64,000 nucleotides of DNA, from contig JTDE01000315.1 in assembly GCA_014338405.1 (NCBI GenBank), forward strand, positions 5,181 to 69,180, in the 5' to 3' direction. A program made the position numbers and the translations under genes. Of this stretch, positions 39,901-54,900 are shown piece after piece. The DNA is from Paragonimus skrjabini miyazakii (lineage: Eukaryota; Platyhelminthes; Trematoda; Plagiorchiida; Troglotrematidae). Under the pieces are notes generated by a model, which had not been told where the DNA came from, did not search any database, and saw nothing but the letters and a program-made list of their open reading frames with translations. Positions within the stretch are counted from its first letter, which is position 1. The number at the start of each line of letters is the position of its first letter.

Positions 39901-42900
39901 ACCTATATAATTTTATGAACAAAACGTTGTTTCACCTATTTGAGGTTTGTACTAAGTATTTCATCAACATCGGTACATAAAAAGTGGTCCAGTTTATTTA
40001 CAGAATAATTTGCATTTTTAATTACCTTAGGGGTTATGTACTCTAAAATACGATTTGCACTACTTCAGATCACAATTCAGCCGTAAAAAACCATAATGTT
40101 TTATTAAATGTAACAGTATGCGCAATATGTTTGGCCTAAGGTAGGTGTGGAAAATGTAAAATATCTAAGGGCGGATGATAAAATTAGGAAAATGGAACAA
40201 CTTCCCGCCAAAATGAACGAAAATCGGCATGAACTGACCACGCGTAACACTTTGTACACTCTTTGTTAGTCAATCTGCTGGTGGCCAACAGTGTTTCCAG
40301 GTTGAAACTGGATGAAAATGTGAGACAGCTCAGTGCTTTGGCTCACGTTTTCAGGAGCCTGACCACGTTTACAGTTCCAATTTGGAGCCAGCAAAATTTC
40401 CTAAATAACCGGGAAGAACAACATTAATTCTCTTCATCACACTCGAAGTACCCAAAAATGTGTGACCAGGAAGCGAAGAAATCCAACAGATTAATGAAAC
40501 TGAGGTACGATTAGCATATCCCTCTAACTTCATACCTATATCACAGTTATCCTAAACTGAGGCTGAACGGACCTGAAGAGCAAGCGCAATACCGAACATT
40601 GTTCCCCTGTGGATATTTTTCAGTGTAATCGTCAAGCTTAGGTAAACATTCACCACTGAAATGGTCAGCCGGAGATGACAACTACGCAGTGGGTGAATTA
40701 AGGACTCTAGCCTTAACTAGGCATTTCGATGAAACTTGTTTGGTGAGTCGGCTGATTACAGCGGTATTCGGATAGATTTGTCAACAGGGCAAACACCACA
40801 GTGTTTGCAGAATACTGTATACCCAGCGACCAGCCAACACTAGGTCCTGGAGTTTGTACTTTTGTATCCAGTCAACTGACATACATAGAGCACACCAACT
40901 TTGTCTAAATTTGCCAAAAAAGGGAGAAATGTTAAAAAGTAGCCGGAACGATTTCACAAATACAAAGAAACAACCACGTTTCTCTGACCCTTGAACATAA
41001 TTCAGGAAGTCTGAGACGTCAGAATTACAGTAAAACTTTCATATGTGACAAACAGTTATTGTCCGCAAAAGTACATGCTGCAATATATGTGATCTACTCA
41101 GGTGGACTGATAATGTGTAGCGGACGGGTAGTCCTAGCGGTTTTAGACGGACGCAACTAGTCGGACATGCGGCTTTTCTCATAACAGCACTTAGGAAGCT
41201 TGGTAACTGAACGTATGTGCATGATTTTCAGGTCTTATCATATTGATACAACAGCATAGGAGACTGTCTAATGTCATAGATGGTAGACATGTTTCTATTC
41301 TACCAAAAGATTTACTCTCATATATGAGCGACCATAAGACCGGACGACCACCAACCCGACCAAGTAAGTCAGGCTTAGAGTCTGTTCCTGGGAAGTAGAA
41401 GAAGATTGATACTGTTAGTTTTGAGAATAAACGTTCATAGGCTATCACATTACTGTTTTAAAGTCAATTGCATGAAGATGAGGAAATCAGTTTCCTTAAT
41501 AATGTACAAATGTTGGATGACATTAAATGACTAGGGTCTCGCCCCTCTTTAACTGCGGGAATTCACTTTACCTATCGATCAGTTACAGTTTACCCTGGAG
41601 GGTTCTATCGCGTATAGACAGCGACGGCACAAAAAGAGTCTGTCTGCTTTGTTCAGAACTCAAAAATTTAACACACACGGATGGTTTATGTAAATTCATT
41701 ATCCAGACACAAGTGATTCAGTGTTACTTGTTGACGAACCAAACTGCAGATCCCAAGCTGCACGATAAACAATTGATCTTAATGGTCAAGTAATTCGTCT
41801 CGCGTTCAAGTGAAAATCATCTTCCAGCAAGACACTTCTATCTTACATGCTTTGCATGCCACAACTATGTGGTTATACTCCCGGGGATTGCCTCTGTTGA
41901 TCCGCTAGCTCATAGTCTAATATGACCCCTACTGAAAGTCTTTGAAATGTATACTTGTATACACGCACGAATTATCGTTCGGCGGAAAATGGAAACCAGC
42001 TCTGTTTGATTCCTTTGTCATGAAAGTTTGAAAGATCTGTAAGGAAGTTTTCAAAAGCCACACAGAATCACTTACGGTGGACGTCAAAAAAGGAAAATCT
42101 TCTACAGCAGACTTAAAACCCTGGCGCAACCGGTTTCCTCCAAAAGAATTTTGAAGATAAAAGCATTTTAATTTTATTTATAACATTCTGATATGCATAA
42201 TTTAGTCTTTCAAGTTCAAAATGAATGCATGGGACTTAAATGCAACACAGCTATTTATAAACAGACGGGCTCATAGCTCTCTAATTGGGGTGACCTTCAT
42301 AAACTGCCTTAAACAAGATGATTCCAGTTGCGTTGATAACAAGCCAGAACGAAAAACCGGAGTGTTGACTCTTTTCGGGTAAGCTGAAGGATGTAAAGAC
42401 GCTGTTGACGAAACGGATGCATGCTCGTTCATTTTGAGAAAATGGAAAAAGTAATGCAAATCAGCTTGTGACTGAACCAATCAATATGGAATGTGTCATT
42501 CCACTACACAAAGCAGACTATCACTGCTTGAAATTTCATATTGATTAACACGTTTTGTATGACATTTTCCGACGTGCGCAAGCTGTTGCTAAGGTGCATA
42601 CTTGTACGATTAGTGATGATAGTTTCACGGATGATGAGATTAGAACAATACTCCACCGACAACTTGCTGTATGATTAATAATAGTGCTAACACATAATCG
42701 GAGAAAATGTGGTTTATTATTTTTTGCGGTCAGTCACAATTGACTTCGCCATTTTCAATGCACTATGTAACTTGCAGATGTCTCAGCCAAATTAGGTGTG
42801 CGATTAAAAACTCCCGGAATCAGATCAATACTTCATATGTGACAGCTTCAATGGTCAGATTAGAAACGTGTACTACGATGTAATGCCTACATTATACCTG

Positions 42901-45900
42901 ATAGCAATTGTTGCAGTTGAGAATTATTGGGAAACATTGCCAGGTCATTGGAGCCTTAAACAATTTGTGCAGAAATACTATGATTGTGGGCTTTTCATAT
43001 CGCGGTAGGAAAAGTTTTCCTCATTTAATTCTCTCTGTTGAATGTTTGCCATTTTGTTTAGGCAAAAATCCACTTTTTTATTTGTCGGTTTGTGTTCAGT
43101 TTAAAGTTTCACACGTGCAATATCTATCTTTAGGTTGTGAAGTGAATTTTTAGTTAACGAACGGTATGTGTAATTTATGTTGGTATACCGAAAACAACCT
43201 CAACCAAACTGCCGAATATAAGCGTGTAAGGCTTGTATAACACCATTCACCTACATCGTGTTTTGCCGATCGAATCAATTCAAGCACAGCTTCGTACGAC
43301 GCGTTGGTCACATCCTTCTTGTTGACAAGAACCAGCCGGTCACCGGGGCAGAGACGTCCATCCTGTTTTGATTCGGGATAAAAACGACATAAAGAAACTT
43401 TGTAAAAGAATGAAGTAACCGTACTAAGCACTTCAAAAAGCATTCCTCTAAACTTAAGACGGCAATAACTGAAGCACTAGGTTTCGATGACACCACCCAA
43501 ACTAACCACTTGGACGACCGTGAATAGGCCAAGCACTGTAGGTCGATATTCAAGGCCCGTCAATTTATTCTGTCTGTGCTAAGAAAACATTTTAGACAAG
43601 TACAATAATTTAAGTAGTAGCGATATAGACATCGTTTTTCACCTTAATACGGTAGTGGGGAAGTGTTGAGAGAAATGAATATATGCTCCAAATAATCCTT
43701 TTTGTTCCGTAAAAGAAAAATCGAAGACAACTAGAATCTCGCTGAGAAATCTATTAACGGAGACATTCTGACCTATTTCACAAATATGCCTTTCGTCTGG
43801 AATGCATGGTCTGGCAACGGGGTTTGAAACTGGCTGTCTCAAAAACTGAGATTTTAGAAATAATGCTTAATCACAATTTTCTAATATTAACAAACTTTCG
43901 GTTTGTTTTCGTTTGGTGAATTGGACCACTACAGCTTCAGTATTTCTACTATCCAGGATTTTGATTCACCCCAGGTCTGCGGGAATTATATCTACATCTT
44001 GTCACTTCCACTATTTACCAGTTACAATCTGTTCACCAAAACCAAAATTAATTCCGTTCACTGTAGTTAGACATGATTACACTTGAACTCCCTAAGTGTT
44101 TTGTACTTCTTACCTCAGGCCAAAACATTATGATTGGTTCAACCGTGGCCCAATCTAACAACACAGGTCGTATCACAAACCATTGCCCTTGTAAATGAAA
44201 CTATGTGGTTCAAGTGTTTCAGGAACAGAGTTAGCCACAGCGGTATGGACTATCAGTCATCTTCCCATGAAGTATACACATTGGCCAGTATAACTAAACA
44301 GCCAGTAAACCCAAGCGAGGACACTACAATACGTGAGTGGATTGTTGATTGAACCTTCAAGTTTCGTCATACGTGAAGGCACAAATGATGTTTGCAAACG
44401 GAACGTATACTCTATCTATTCAAAACCCAAAATGCTGGTTTACAGTGAGTGTAGCGCGTAGGTTATATGACGTGCAATCTTAACAAATATGAGTCGTGAA
44501 AAACGAATGTTCGCGTAGATATGTAACGTGAACGAATGAGTCGCAGCGTGTTGTACGGTGATTATGTCTAACAACCTAAATTTACAAATTAGGTTAGCGA
44601 CTGTCTTGGATACATAATTTCAAGTGCCTTTTCTCAGCACAGTGCTGATCAGGTTGCACACAGTGCGTCTAAGACTGCCTGTTTGCGTTGGTGGTGATAA
44701 TATGAAATGTGGTTGCAAAGATCATTAAATTTCTGTGTCAGGTTAAAAAAGTGCAGTTCAGGAGTGAAGTTGACCCTGCTCAGAATAAAATGGGAACTGG
44801 ACAGAATCATGATCCTTTAACAGAACGTGATACAATTAACCGAATGTCACATGAGGTCAGAGCTTGATGTGTATTTGGTCTACATCGAATGTCTTCAGTG
44901 GATTAAGTCTACTTTAAATATCAGGTTATATTTAATATAAGCAGCAGGTCACTATGTGACAGTTACGGTTTACGTAAGGTAGTAACTCTAATTTTGTGGA
45001 ACTACTTAATGTCTACCTTTGCAAATCATAGAAATAGCATTACATTGAAAATGGCGCCAACATCACGGCGCGTAAATTAATAGTTTAACTGACAACGTAC
45101 TTCACTAATGACGCTACTGGGCAGACCATTTGCATGAAAACTCAAATGCGCGCAAATGGAACATATTGTATCAAGCGACCGGTGAAAAATGGACCACCGG
45201 TAAACACACGGTAGCCAATAATTCACTGTGCCGTTTGCAAGCAGCACAAAACAGTCAGCTAGGTAACTGTACTTTTGCCACAGGAATCCGTCAGTACTAA
45301 AGGGTGAACCAAATGGTTGTTCATAACTGAGTTCTGATTGTCATATAATATCTGATGCCGGAGATAAGTTAATACCGGCTTTATCCTAATCTGAATGTTG
45401 AACGTTACTTAGAAAGAATGCGATGGAGAACATTTCAACAACCTCCAACAGAACAGTTCTTGTGTTGCGACTATATGGAAAAAACCAGATTCGAAGTTAG
45501 ATATGTTCATCTGTAATCTACAGAACATTTTTTACTTCCGGTAAAAAGAGCTGTTGTAAAGATCGGCAACTTCTTAGAAAATAAACATCACGATTTGATG
45601 GTAGGTCGTGCTTTGTGAATCTTCGACAATGTACGCTATTTCGTAGTCACTGCACCATGGCATGTTGTGTGTTCATTTCGCACCGTAAAATATCCGTCAC
45701 AACGTGGCTGGAACTTGACGCTATGTGAAAACTTGCGCAATTTTACTTAAACTGTAGCTATTTCTCAGCAGACAAGTCCCTTCCCACCCCCCTTTTCTTC
45801 TTCCTCCTGGTCTGGGCCTAGTTTCAAACACAGCTGTATGACAGTTGAACATCAAAGGGAACCGTTGATGTATTGTTGTCTGTGATGGTGATGCTGATCC

Positions 45901-48900
45901 TATCATATTTTTAAGGGTAAAAGATAATGCGTACTACTAAGTTTCTATAATATGAGCAGGTGAGGTCATTAGCTCCTAAGAGAAGTGCTGTCGTCGTCGT
46001 CTTCGTTACCTAGAACTCAATGTAAATGCATATGTATCCTTCCTGCCTACCTCCGCGTTTGCCTGTTGTATATAACTTGCATGTTTCACGATTGTGAATG
46101 TTGGGAGTACACGAAATATTGGCAAATAACAAAATGTCTTTTTCTGTTGCGATGACGTGATTGAAGAGAACCAGGTTTTTCAAGTTTCCTATAAACGTCT
46201 AAGTTACACTGCAGTTAGGGACCAAATGTACATCATCAATATTTGCCTAACCTTAGACTACCTTCCGTAAGGGATACATGTCTAAGGTTTAATTTCCAAT
46301 CAGCTTTCCTAGGTACGTCACCATAATTAAAGGCGTGAAACAGGTAAAACCGTGGGCTGATGCATCGACTGGGGCCGGAGTATATCTGATGGTTTATGCT
46401 GTGCAACATCTAGGCAACTCTCATTCATGAAAAGATTATTCGTTTTAGGAACCTCAATAGAAAATAAACGATGTTGGACACCCCAAAATTCATACTACTG
46501 ACAGAAATTTTCATATTAATGAAATAACACTAATTGACACATTAACCTATCTGGAAACTATGCATGCCAATTTTCACATTCCACCAACATGTATCCGATC
46601 GATTTGATCAGGCTTAGTCTACTGACGATTGCTCGTTCGTATGAACAGTTGAGTAACAGGTCAAACGGATAACTATATAATAGTCCGTGATGCGCACTCC
46701 CAGTCAAAATTAGCGGATTGGATTTTATCCCTGTGTAAATTTAACTAGCTGGCAAAGTAATTAAAACTGGCCGCCTTTGCGTCCTGAGCCTACTTAGTTT
46801 ACACTAGAGCAAAAGCCCTAAATACAATGTTTATTATAGAATACTGAAAACAGTGCACAACCCCATAACATCCAGATATTCTAGGTGGATACAATTCAAC
46901 TCAGCTCACGTTTTCGCTCAGTTGGTTGGAAAGAATGTAGTGTAAAGTATCGTGATTCCTGGCGCCGATACCGTTTTCACCGGAACCGATTTTGTCCCAG
47001 AATAAGCGCATCATACAAGTGGGCTCAACGTCGCAGTGAAGCTGAATGTTTTTGTTGTGAGACAGGGTTAGTTCTATACAAGAAACGTTAATCGGATCAC
47101 TAGTCAGGTGATTATATGTAGGGTATGCAAAATGAAGTTAGTATATTTCAGTCTCATTCCGATCTCTTGTAGAAAGTGGGTCCAAAGATGACTGAAGGCA
47201 ACCTTCGTTTATTCACAATCTACTCTTTTAGAGAGATTCACTTCGCCAGAACTTTATAAAGAGACATCTATTATATTTGAATCAGAACCATATTACTGAG
47301 AAAAATCTGGCTTGAACTCTGTTCTTGACAGATCATTGTGTTTATCAGTGAATTTCCAAACCCGAAATCCAAAGTCATGTCTACGCCTGGAAGATGAATT
47401 TGTAATTGTGCAAACAGTCTGGTAGATACACGTTATTGGTGAAATCAACTCATCGGTTTCGAGCTCACAAATATTACTCCGGTTTCAACGTACCATTTCA
47501 CGTGGTATCTCAAAGGCCAGTTTCAAAAATCAATTGACATCAACTTTTATCTTCACCGTGGCTTATAAATACATATTGTTTTGGTTTCACTGTTTATCTA
47601 AAAGCGGTCCTTCACTCTGTCTAGATTGGTAGTCAGTAGTCTTGAAAATCAGAACACTGGAACTCAACTCTAGCCGCACTTACTAAGTACTGCTTATCTT
47701 GCGCGGTTATCTGATCTGTTGGACAATTCTTTCCAGGCTTTTCTGATAATCGAATTTTCTGTTTAGCCCCGATACATATAACCCCGTCTCAAGTTTGCAA
47801 CCTAACCGCCCTTACTCGCTCATAAATATTGTTTTACTCGGTTGGAGGTTGCTGTGTAATCTATTTGGGTTTATTTATGTACTTCACCCGAAGTGAACCT
47901 TTGCTTTTCTGTTTGTTTTATTAAAGATAATTGTGAGATAATTTCCAATATTCACTTGGTATACTTTATTCAACTCCAGGCAACCGATATGTGGTTTGCA
48001 GCACACTTTTAATGCTGATACTGTCCGTTACACTTGAGGTATTCAGCTGATTGTTTTACAAACCTATTGCTTACAAAATAGTACTGTAGAATCTTTAATC
48101 AAAATCTTACTCTGGATTCACTGGTCGTTATTTCTGTACGCATTGCTGGAAGACGGTTCGGTTGCAACGCCGCTTAATACATTAGTCTAACCTTCGATCT
48201 GGATCAAGTGGATAGGTCAGCTAACACATGAAGTATTGCAAGCACAATGGGTGTCGGGGTAGGAACACGAAACTAAGGGAACATGACTGAACGGCAGAGA
48301 CATATTTGGTTCCCCCATAAAGTTGAACATATCGGTGAGAAGACGGAGAGCGGTAGATGCTAACATTTCGAATTGCCTCTTCGGTACCAAAGTACCTTAA
48401 CTAGGAACATATATATGACACTAGTTGAGTAGAGGGGTGTAAAATAAAATAGCAAATGAAGTGGAGAGCAACAAAGCAAAGCGATTAAATACACGGGAGA
48501 TTGAGCTTTACATATAATTGCTTTTATATACACAGTGCTAGTTTCAGACGACTAATCGCGATCGTCTCAGTGAAACGCAGGAAACGCCGACTAGCGTGGT
48601 GCATTATAATCCTGAATGTCGATTCGGCATTAATCTGATGACCGGTGGCCAACGTGTGACTGACGATAGACGAAGCCGGAAGTTTGTGTGATCTCAAGAC
48701 CCCCACCCTACTAGTGTCATACATCTTTTCCTGGTTATTGTAATTTGGTGCTGAAGATGCAATAAGAAATGCTAGCATCTACCGCTGTCCGTCTTCTCAC
48801 CGCTATGTTCAAACTTCTATATCTCATACAAGACTAAATTTTCTACGCGAGGTCAGCGAGTTAAATATGGGAGAAACTTACAACCTCTGTATCAATAAGA

Positions 48901-51900
48901 CGCAAGTGTCAGATGCTTTGAATCCTACCGATATAATCTAAGCAGAATGATTTCAAATTTAACTGAACTCTGCAGCGACTTTTTCACCTGAAAGTTTACA
49001 TTCCAACATATTTATAACGGTTATTTTTTTCATATGGATGCATTCACATGGAAATTTAAGTCTTGTTTTTCTGCAGGTTGGTCAGTATGCTTAACATTAA
49101 CAATGAAAAAATGAAAGGTGCTATGTTCTGTCGTACTAGTTTAGCAAATTCAATTTACCGGTTTATTTAAATAAAATATTAATTAGTCTGCAAACAGTCG
49201 GGTTACGCAACAATCGGACGATGATAATGCGATTTTCATTACTGTCGCAAACACGTCTCCTGATAGAACAGGAGTCATGATTAACCCACGATTTAAACAA
49301 TGACTGTTAGATTGGTTAAGAAGTAAACTGATTCAGTAAGATCTACATGACAGTAAGAGATCGATAAAGACAACGTATTCTTTCTGACTAGCTCTTCACA
49401 GTCTACGTGAGTGACTTCAGGTCAAACTTTCAGATGTTTTGAGAAGAACTGTGTGTCAACTTTGAGAACCATTTCAGCTTAACACTATTACTTCGGTGAA
49501 TTTATGCAGTTGTAGTAGTGTCACTTTACGTGTAACGTCAACAGTTGCCTTTAAAGATTTATAACTGTGAAATAAATAAGACTGTACTAACAAAAGCCGT
49601 AAACGGCGGGTTTACATGCAGTAATTTCGGGTTTTCAATATTACTGTAAGGGGTACATCTTCCATTAGAAATAGAGGCGTTGGAACCACCAAGGAATCTT
49701 GGACATTTGAACTTGCTGAAAGAAATAACCTAACACCCTTTTGTTTTGGCCAGTTGATTAAAAAAGTCAACGTTTACTCGAATTGTAAAGGGCACTTTGA
49801 AAAGTGATACTTCATTGTTGATTCCCTTTTTAGTAAAGATGCGCGATATGTCAATTATCTTTTTCTTTATATCAAGATTAACTGCAACGCTTTCAGTTAA
49901 TTTACAAAATACAGAACGTTTGCCAACTTGAATGTAAAACATAATTCTAACAAATCCTCAGTGCATGAAGATAGCACCCATTTTACCAAACTAATTGTGC
50001 TTACTGAATGGATAGTCTATTATGACAAATAGTAAACGCTTTATAGGCGCCTGTACCAAAATAGCCAGCTCAGAACGGAATGAGTAACAAAGTAGTTTGA
50101 CAGTTTTCTGATTGCTTACTCATCATGCTAATTGCAATATATAATAAGGGTGCATATTGTCGTCAGAGTGAGCAAGCGAGTAATCAAAAGTTTTAATTCA
50201 ACCATTACGCACCATTAATCATCTGCTGTTGCGCGTAGTTCATTAGACTGATTGATTGCGAGAGGGGACTCACGTTACATGAAAAATATTTCTTCTGAAC
50301 AAAAAACTGACGAATTAATGGAAACTAATTAATTCAGTATCTGCTGGAATAGTAAAATCTGACGTTTCTGTTCGTCATGGGTTAAGGAGGTATCATGAAT
50401 AGATTACTGCCTTCTGGTTGCATTCGATAAATTTTTAACAGGAGATTGAACTATTCTGCACCCACCGTTGAACCATCTGTTAATCTCAATTGATTTTTTG
50501 GTCACCTCGGTCGTTGGCTATGGGGTTCCAACCAAGATATTGCTTGTGATATACTGTTTAGACAATCTCTTGTCCCGTTCGTCTCATATGTTCCGCGGTA
50601 TATCAAACCAATTTCCACTCCATAGGAATACCAGGAAATTTGTAATGTTTACGTCCGCTCGAATCCCTCCTCACAAAATCTCCACTTATTTCCTACCTCG
50701 CAATTCATGTTTGTAAGAAACGCGAAACCATTTCGAATATATTATAACAGCTGGCCAATCGTTAATCTCATAAGTTTCTTGGTTGCCTGGTTTTCCCCAA
50801 TCCCCTAGCGAACTTACGTAGTATCAATTATTTTTCTGTTGGCTATTTCGTACGAACAGCAAACACAAAACGGCTGAAAATCCACAAACCCGGAATGAAT
50901 AGAACAAACCCTTGTTGAAAGTAGTTGCAATACTGTTGCTGGAATTTACACTTGTTGAGAACTGACAGTAAATAACACCTTGGAACTGTTCTTTGTTGTC
51001 TGTACGCAAGGTACTCTCAAAGACAGCCAAACGCAGAAGCATAAGCACAATTTGTAGCTAAGTCGGGTTTATTTCGTTTACTAACCTGTCCCACTCGAAT
51101 ACGCTTCATTCCATAAACGTCAGACACCATGACTAAAATGGCAACTGATCTGCCCAAAAGCTGACCATTAGTCAATCCAAAAGAAAATAACTGCTTAAAT
51201 GCTCACCCTTTGAGGGAACTTAATACAATAATAATTTGCAATGATGTGCTTAGTTTGCAACCGAGGTTATGCTTACGTAGTTCAAGAGAGTATAGTGTAG
51301 GGCGTGTATTAAATTAGAATTTAATAACCGTACAGATTGTGCTCTGTAAACTCATAAGCAAACAACGATGTGGTGTGGATAAGCTAGTACTAGTACTCTG
51401 TCAAATCTGCAGCTTGATGTGTGCTGTGTGTCGGAGACGCGAGTCTACGATTCTAGCACGGTTATCCACTTAAGCTCACCTCTAGATAACTGTCGATTCA
51501 AGCGCTTCTATCTCAGGGTTTCTGGTGACGATGAAGCTGAATCTCGCAGTGAAGCTGGAGTGGGAATCGCACTGAGTTCCAGAGCGGAGCAATGCCTGCT
51601 CGATTGGATCCCAGTGAACAGTCGCTTGTGCGCTGTCAAACTCAATACGTAAGTTAAAGTCTGTCGACCCAAATCAGAAAAACGTTGTCTATTCATTACA
51701 TCGGCGTACGCTTTGACGGACAGCTGTTCGGATGCTATCAAGGATGCGTTTTATGATGCCCTCGTTGACCTTCTGAGGCAAACTAAACACTCAGACATCA
51801 TCACACTAGCAGGCGATTTTAATGCTCAGCCTGGTCTTATTTTTTTCCGCATGAGAAGCGGCTAGGAGGTATGTTTGGTGTCCGGGCACAGCGCACTTAC

Positions 51901-54900
51901 AATGGCGAAAGACTGTTGCACCTGTGCGCATCCCCCTTTTTCTATATTTCGAGCACGGCATTCCAACACAGGAAGAAGCACTGTGTTACTTGGAGACCTC
52001 CGTGTGCCTCTCAACCGTGGACACAGTTGGATCATATAGCAGTTAGTTACAGGTGTCGCCACTCTGCTAAGGACTGTCGTGCGTTTTGGAGCAACCACCT
52101 GAACTCGGACCATATTGTTGTACGTGACCGTTTTGTTCAGTCGTTTGCCCAGAGGAGACGCTCGTAACTGCAAGGTACTTCACTGGCATTCAAGTGATGA
52201 GGATGGAAATAACGGTTACCAGGGGGCTTTGATGAGAAGGTTGCCCAGTTCGAGACGAAAGAAGGATCATAACGAACACTGGGAACAAAGTGCCACAGCT
52301 ATGAAAGCATGTTGTGAAGGGATATGTCCCGAGGGAGCTGTTCAGTTTCTACAGAACTGGATTTCCGTCACGTCGATAAACCTCATGAACAGGCGTCGCT
52401 CGATCCCACCTAGCTCTGAATATGATGACGACCGTAGAGAACTTAAGCGCATGCTGACTAAAAGCTTGCGCAAAGACCGTGAGCAATACTTGGTTGAACA
52501 ATCAAAAGAGATGGAAAAAGCCATTTTATCTGGGAACAGCAGAAGGCTATCTTCCTTGATTCGTGGTTGTACTGGTCGTCGAGTCGGTGTAAGTGAAACC
52601 ATATGTGAAAAAGATAGTTCACTTATCACCAGTCAATCACGCTGACTTGACAAGTTGGCTGAACATTTTTGTCGCCTGCCTGGATGGGGTCCTCGTAATC
52701 ACTCAAACCGCTGGTTAGAGACGCTACCCGGAATGGCGGTGTGTTGCAGTCAGTGGCCTATCTGTATCCATATCATTTCTAGTTCTTCCGTTTAGTTTTC
52801 TTTTAATACTTTTCCACCTTCTTACTGATGTTTTCTTCTGGGATTGAAGTAAACGGCGTCCTCAGCCACAACACCCTCTGGTCAGGATCATGGCTGCTAT
52901 GATGATGATGATGGAAGGAGATATGCCATTGGGTGTCTCGCGGTGTGACGCACTTATCAGGTGAGAATTAAGTTTCCACTGAGAGGTCCGTAATTCAGTG
53001 AGATTTGACCCAATCTGCGTGTTCGTTTCTAGGTTGGGGCATATGATGGAGAAGAACACAGTGGGGAACACTTCAGGGTGGAAAGTTGCACGAATTCTCC
53101 CTAGGAGGTCCGGAGTTATTAGTTATTTTGTATACTGATATAAGCGGCTTTTTGTCACCAAGGTAGCATTCAGCGCATTTTCGATGATAAACCTTCATGA
53201 CCTTAAACTTGTTGATAGTAAACTGCAAGTTATGTCCTACGGATTACTGATTCAGGCGGTTTGCATCATTGTTTAAGGTGACTGCATTTTTTAGGTACTC
53301 TAAAGCTCGTCAAATTTCTGTGTAGTTGGTGTAGAGCAACATTGACTGGATAGTTCAAGAAGGAAAAGAATGAATAACCAGAATCCTAAAACCTATTCAT
53401 ACGGAACGCTTTTGTTGGCTGGTATTCACTGTGACAGCTGTCCATTCACCGTGCCGTTCAATTTACGTTCAGCCAGATAGTCCTGTAGACACATTGGTGA
53501 GCGCTCATCGCTACTGAGTCTCTGTGGCAGGACAAAATGATCAGTTTTGGCAAAGGCTTCAAGGAAATTAAGGCAAACCAGGGCTATAGCCAGTCAAGCG
53601 TCATCTGCATTTGTTCAAACATCATGAGCAATTAGCACATTCGTGACGCCTGAATATTCCCTACAAAAGCCATGTTGCTCCTTGGTGATCTGTTCGAAGT
53701 CTTCAACACTGCTCCGGAGAGTCATTTAATAAGCTCTCGATTACATTGGGCGTTAGTGAAATAAACGCTATTGGCTGATAGTTTGCCAAGTCAGATTTAC
53801 ATCCGCCTTTAAATATTGTGATACGTTTCCAGAGCTTCGATAGATTATTGATTCATCGCGAGCATTTGTACACTTCTGTAAACGATTTTGCTAATATCGT
53901 AACGCAACTTTTCAGGACGACAGGGGATATCATGTCTAGGATGAGCAATTTGTCGGTTAGTTTTTTCTCAGATTTGATTCTGAAGTGTGACACTGAAATT
54001 TGAAGTAATTCAGTTAGTTTTATGGTTATTTGTTCGGAAGTCGTTCGAGACTTGCAGTTATACACAGTTAGGTACACCCTACCTAGATTGTTGGCCGCCC
54101 CTGCATTTATATTGATTAGACGGCCAGAGGTTTGTAAATGAGGAATATCAGCCTTAGTTCTTGTGTATGTTACGACTTCGTTGTAGAAGAGCACAGGATG
54201 CACTTTTAGTTAATTAGCACAAGATGCACTTCCAGTTAATTAGCACCCGTGATGCGGTTCCGCAACATGATATACTCAACAAACGCACGTTTGGTTTGTT
54301 CTAGGTGGTACCTGCACCAGATGAGTGTTTTAATGTAATTAAGTGTCAAGTCTCTGTCTTAAGTCTGGAGACAGGATAATCTAGAATGTTCTACGTCAAT
54401 GTTGAGGTGATGATGATAATGTGGATAAGCCAAAGATAAAAAAATTCAGGATGTTACATATGGACTGAGGATACGAATAAGTATTTATGTTACAAGCACT
54501 TTGATTGTTGAGCGCGAAAGCATTCATTCTTCCCCACGCATACTCCAACAAGTCTATTTTGTTTTAAGCTTGGCAACTTGTTGCTAGGCGTGAATAAACT
54601 TAACAAAGAATTATTCTTAAGAAAGAAATTACTTTTACACTTGGCACATTCAGACACGTCCCACCTTTTGGCTACGCTAGAGTGGATTCTATTTATTTTA
54701 ACTCATATATGTGCGTTGCCATTTGGGTGTTCGCCCACCAATGTCGAAGATCACGGGCAGAAATCTAGCAACGAAGCAAGTTTAATGCCATTCCAAATTG
54801 GGTTGCTGGTGTGAGAAACCCTGGGTGGGCCTAAAAACAAGCCGAAATTGAGCATTAAGAACACCAGTTAGGTAAAAGTTGTTGCATAATTCGTCCAAAA

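Noticed and set aside
41191..41448. Minus-strand frame after a strong acceptor (TTCTTCTACTTCCCAG)
   Set aside because: None of its frames continues the PDZ fold, and the donor is weak. It was left out in favour of the phase-consistent chain.
41929..42129. Minus-strand frame with a good donor (ACC|GTAAGT)
   Set aside because: With the phase needed from the 43251 exon it does not supply a PDZ last strand, and its exit phase does not match the next accepted exon.
42271..42480. Minus-strand Ser/Pro-rich frame resembling a PDZ-gene linker exon
   Set aside because: Composition is tempting, but there is no AG acceptor with a pyrimidine tract at its start, and its donor (GTCACC) and phase do not link to the neighbouring exons.
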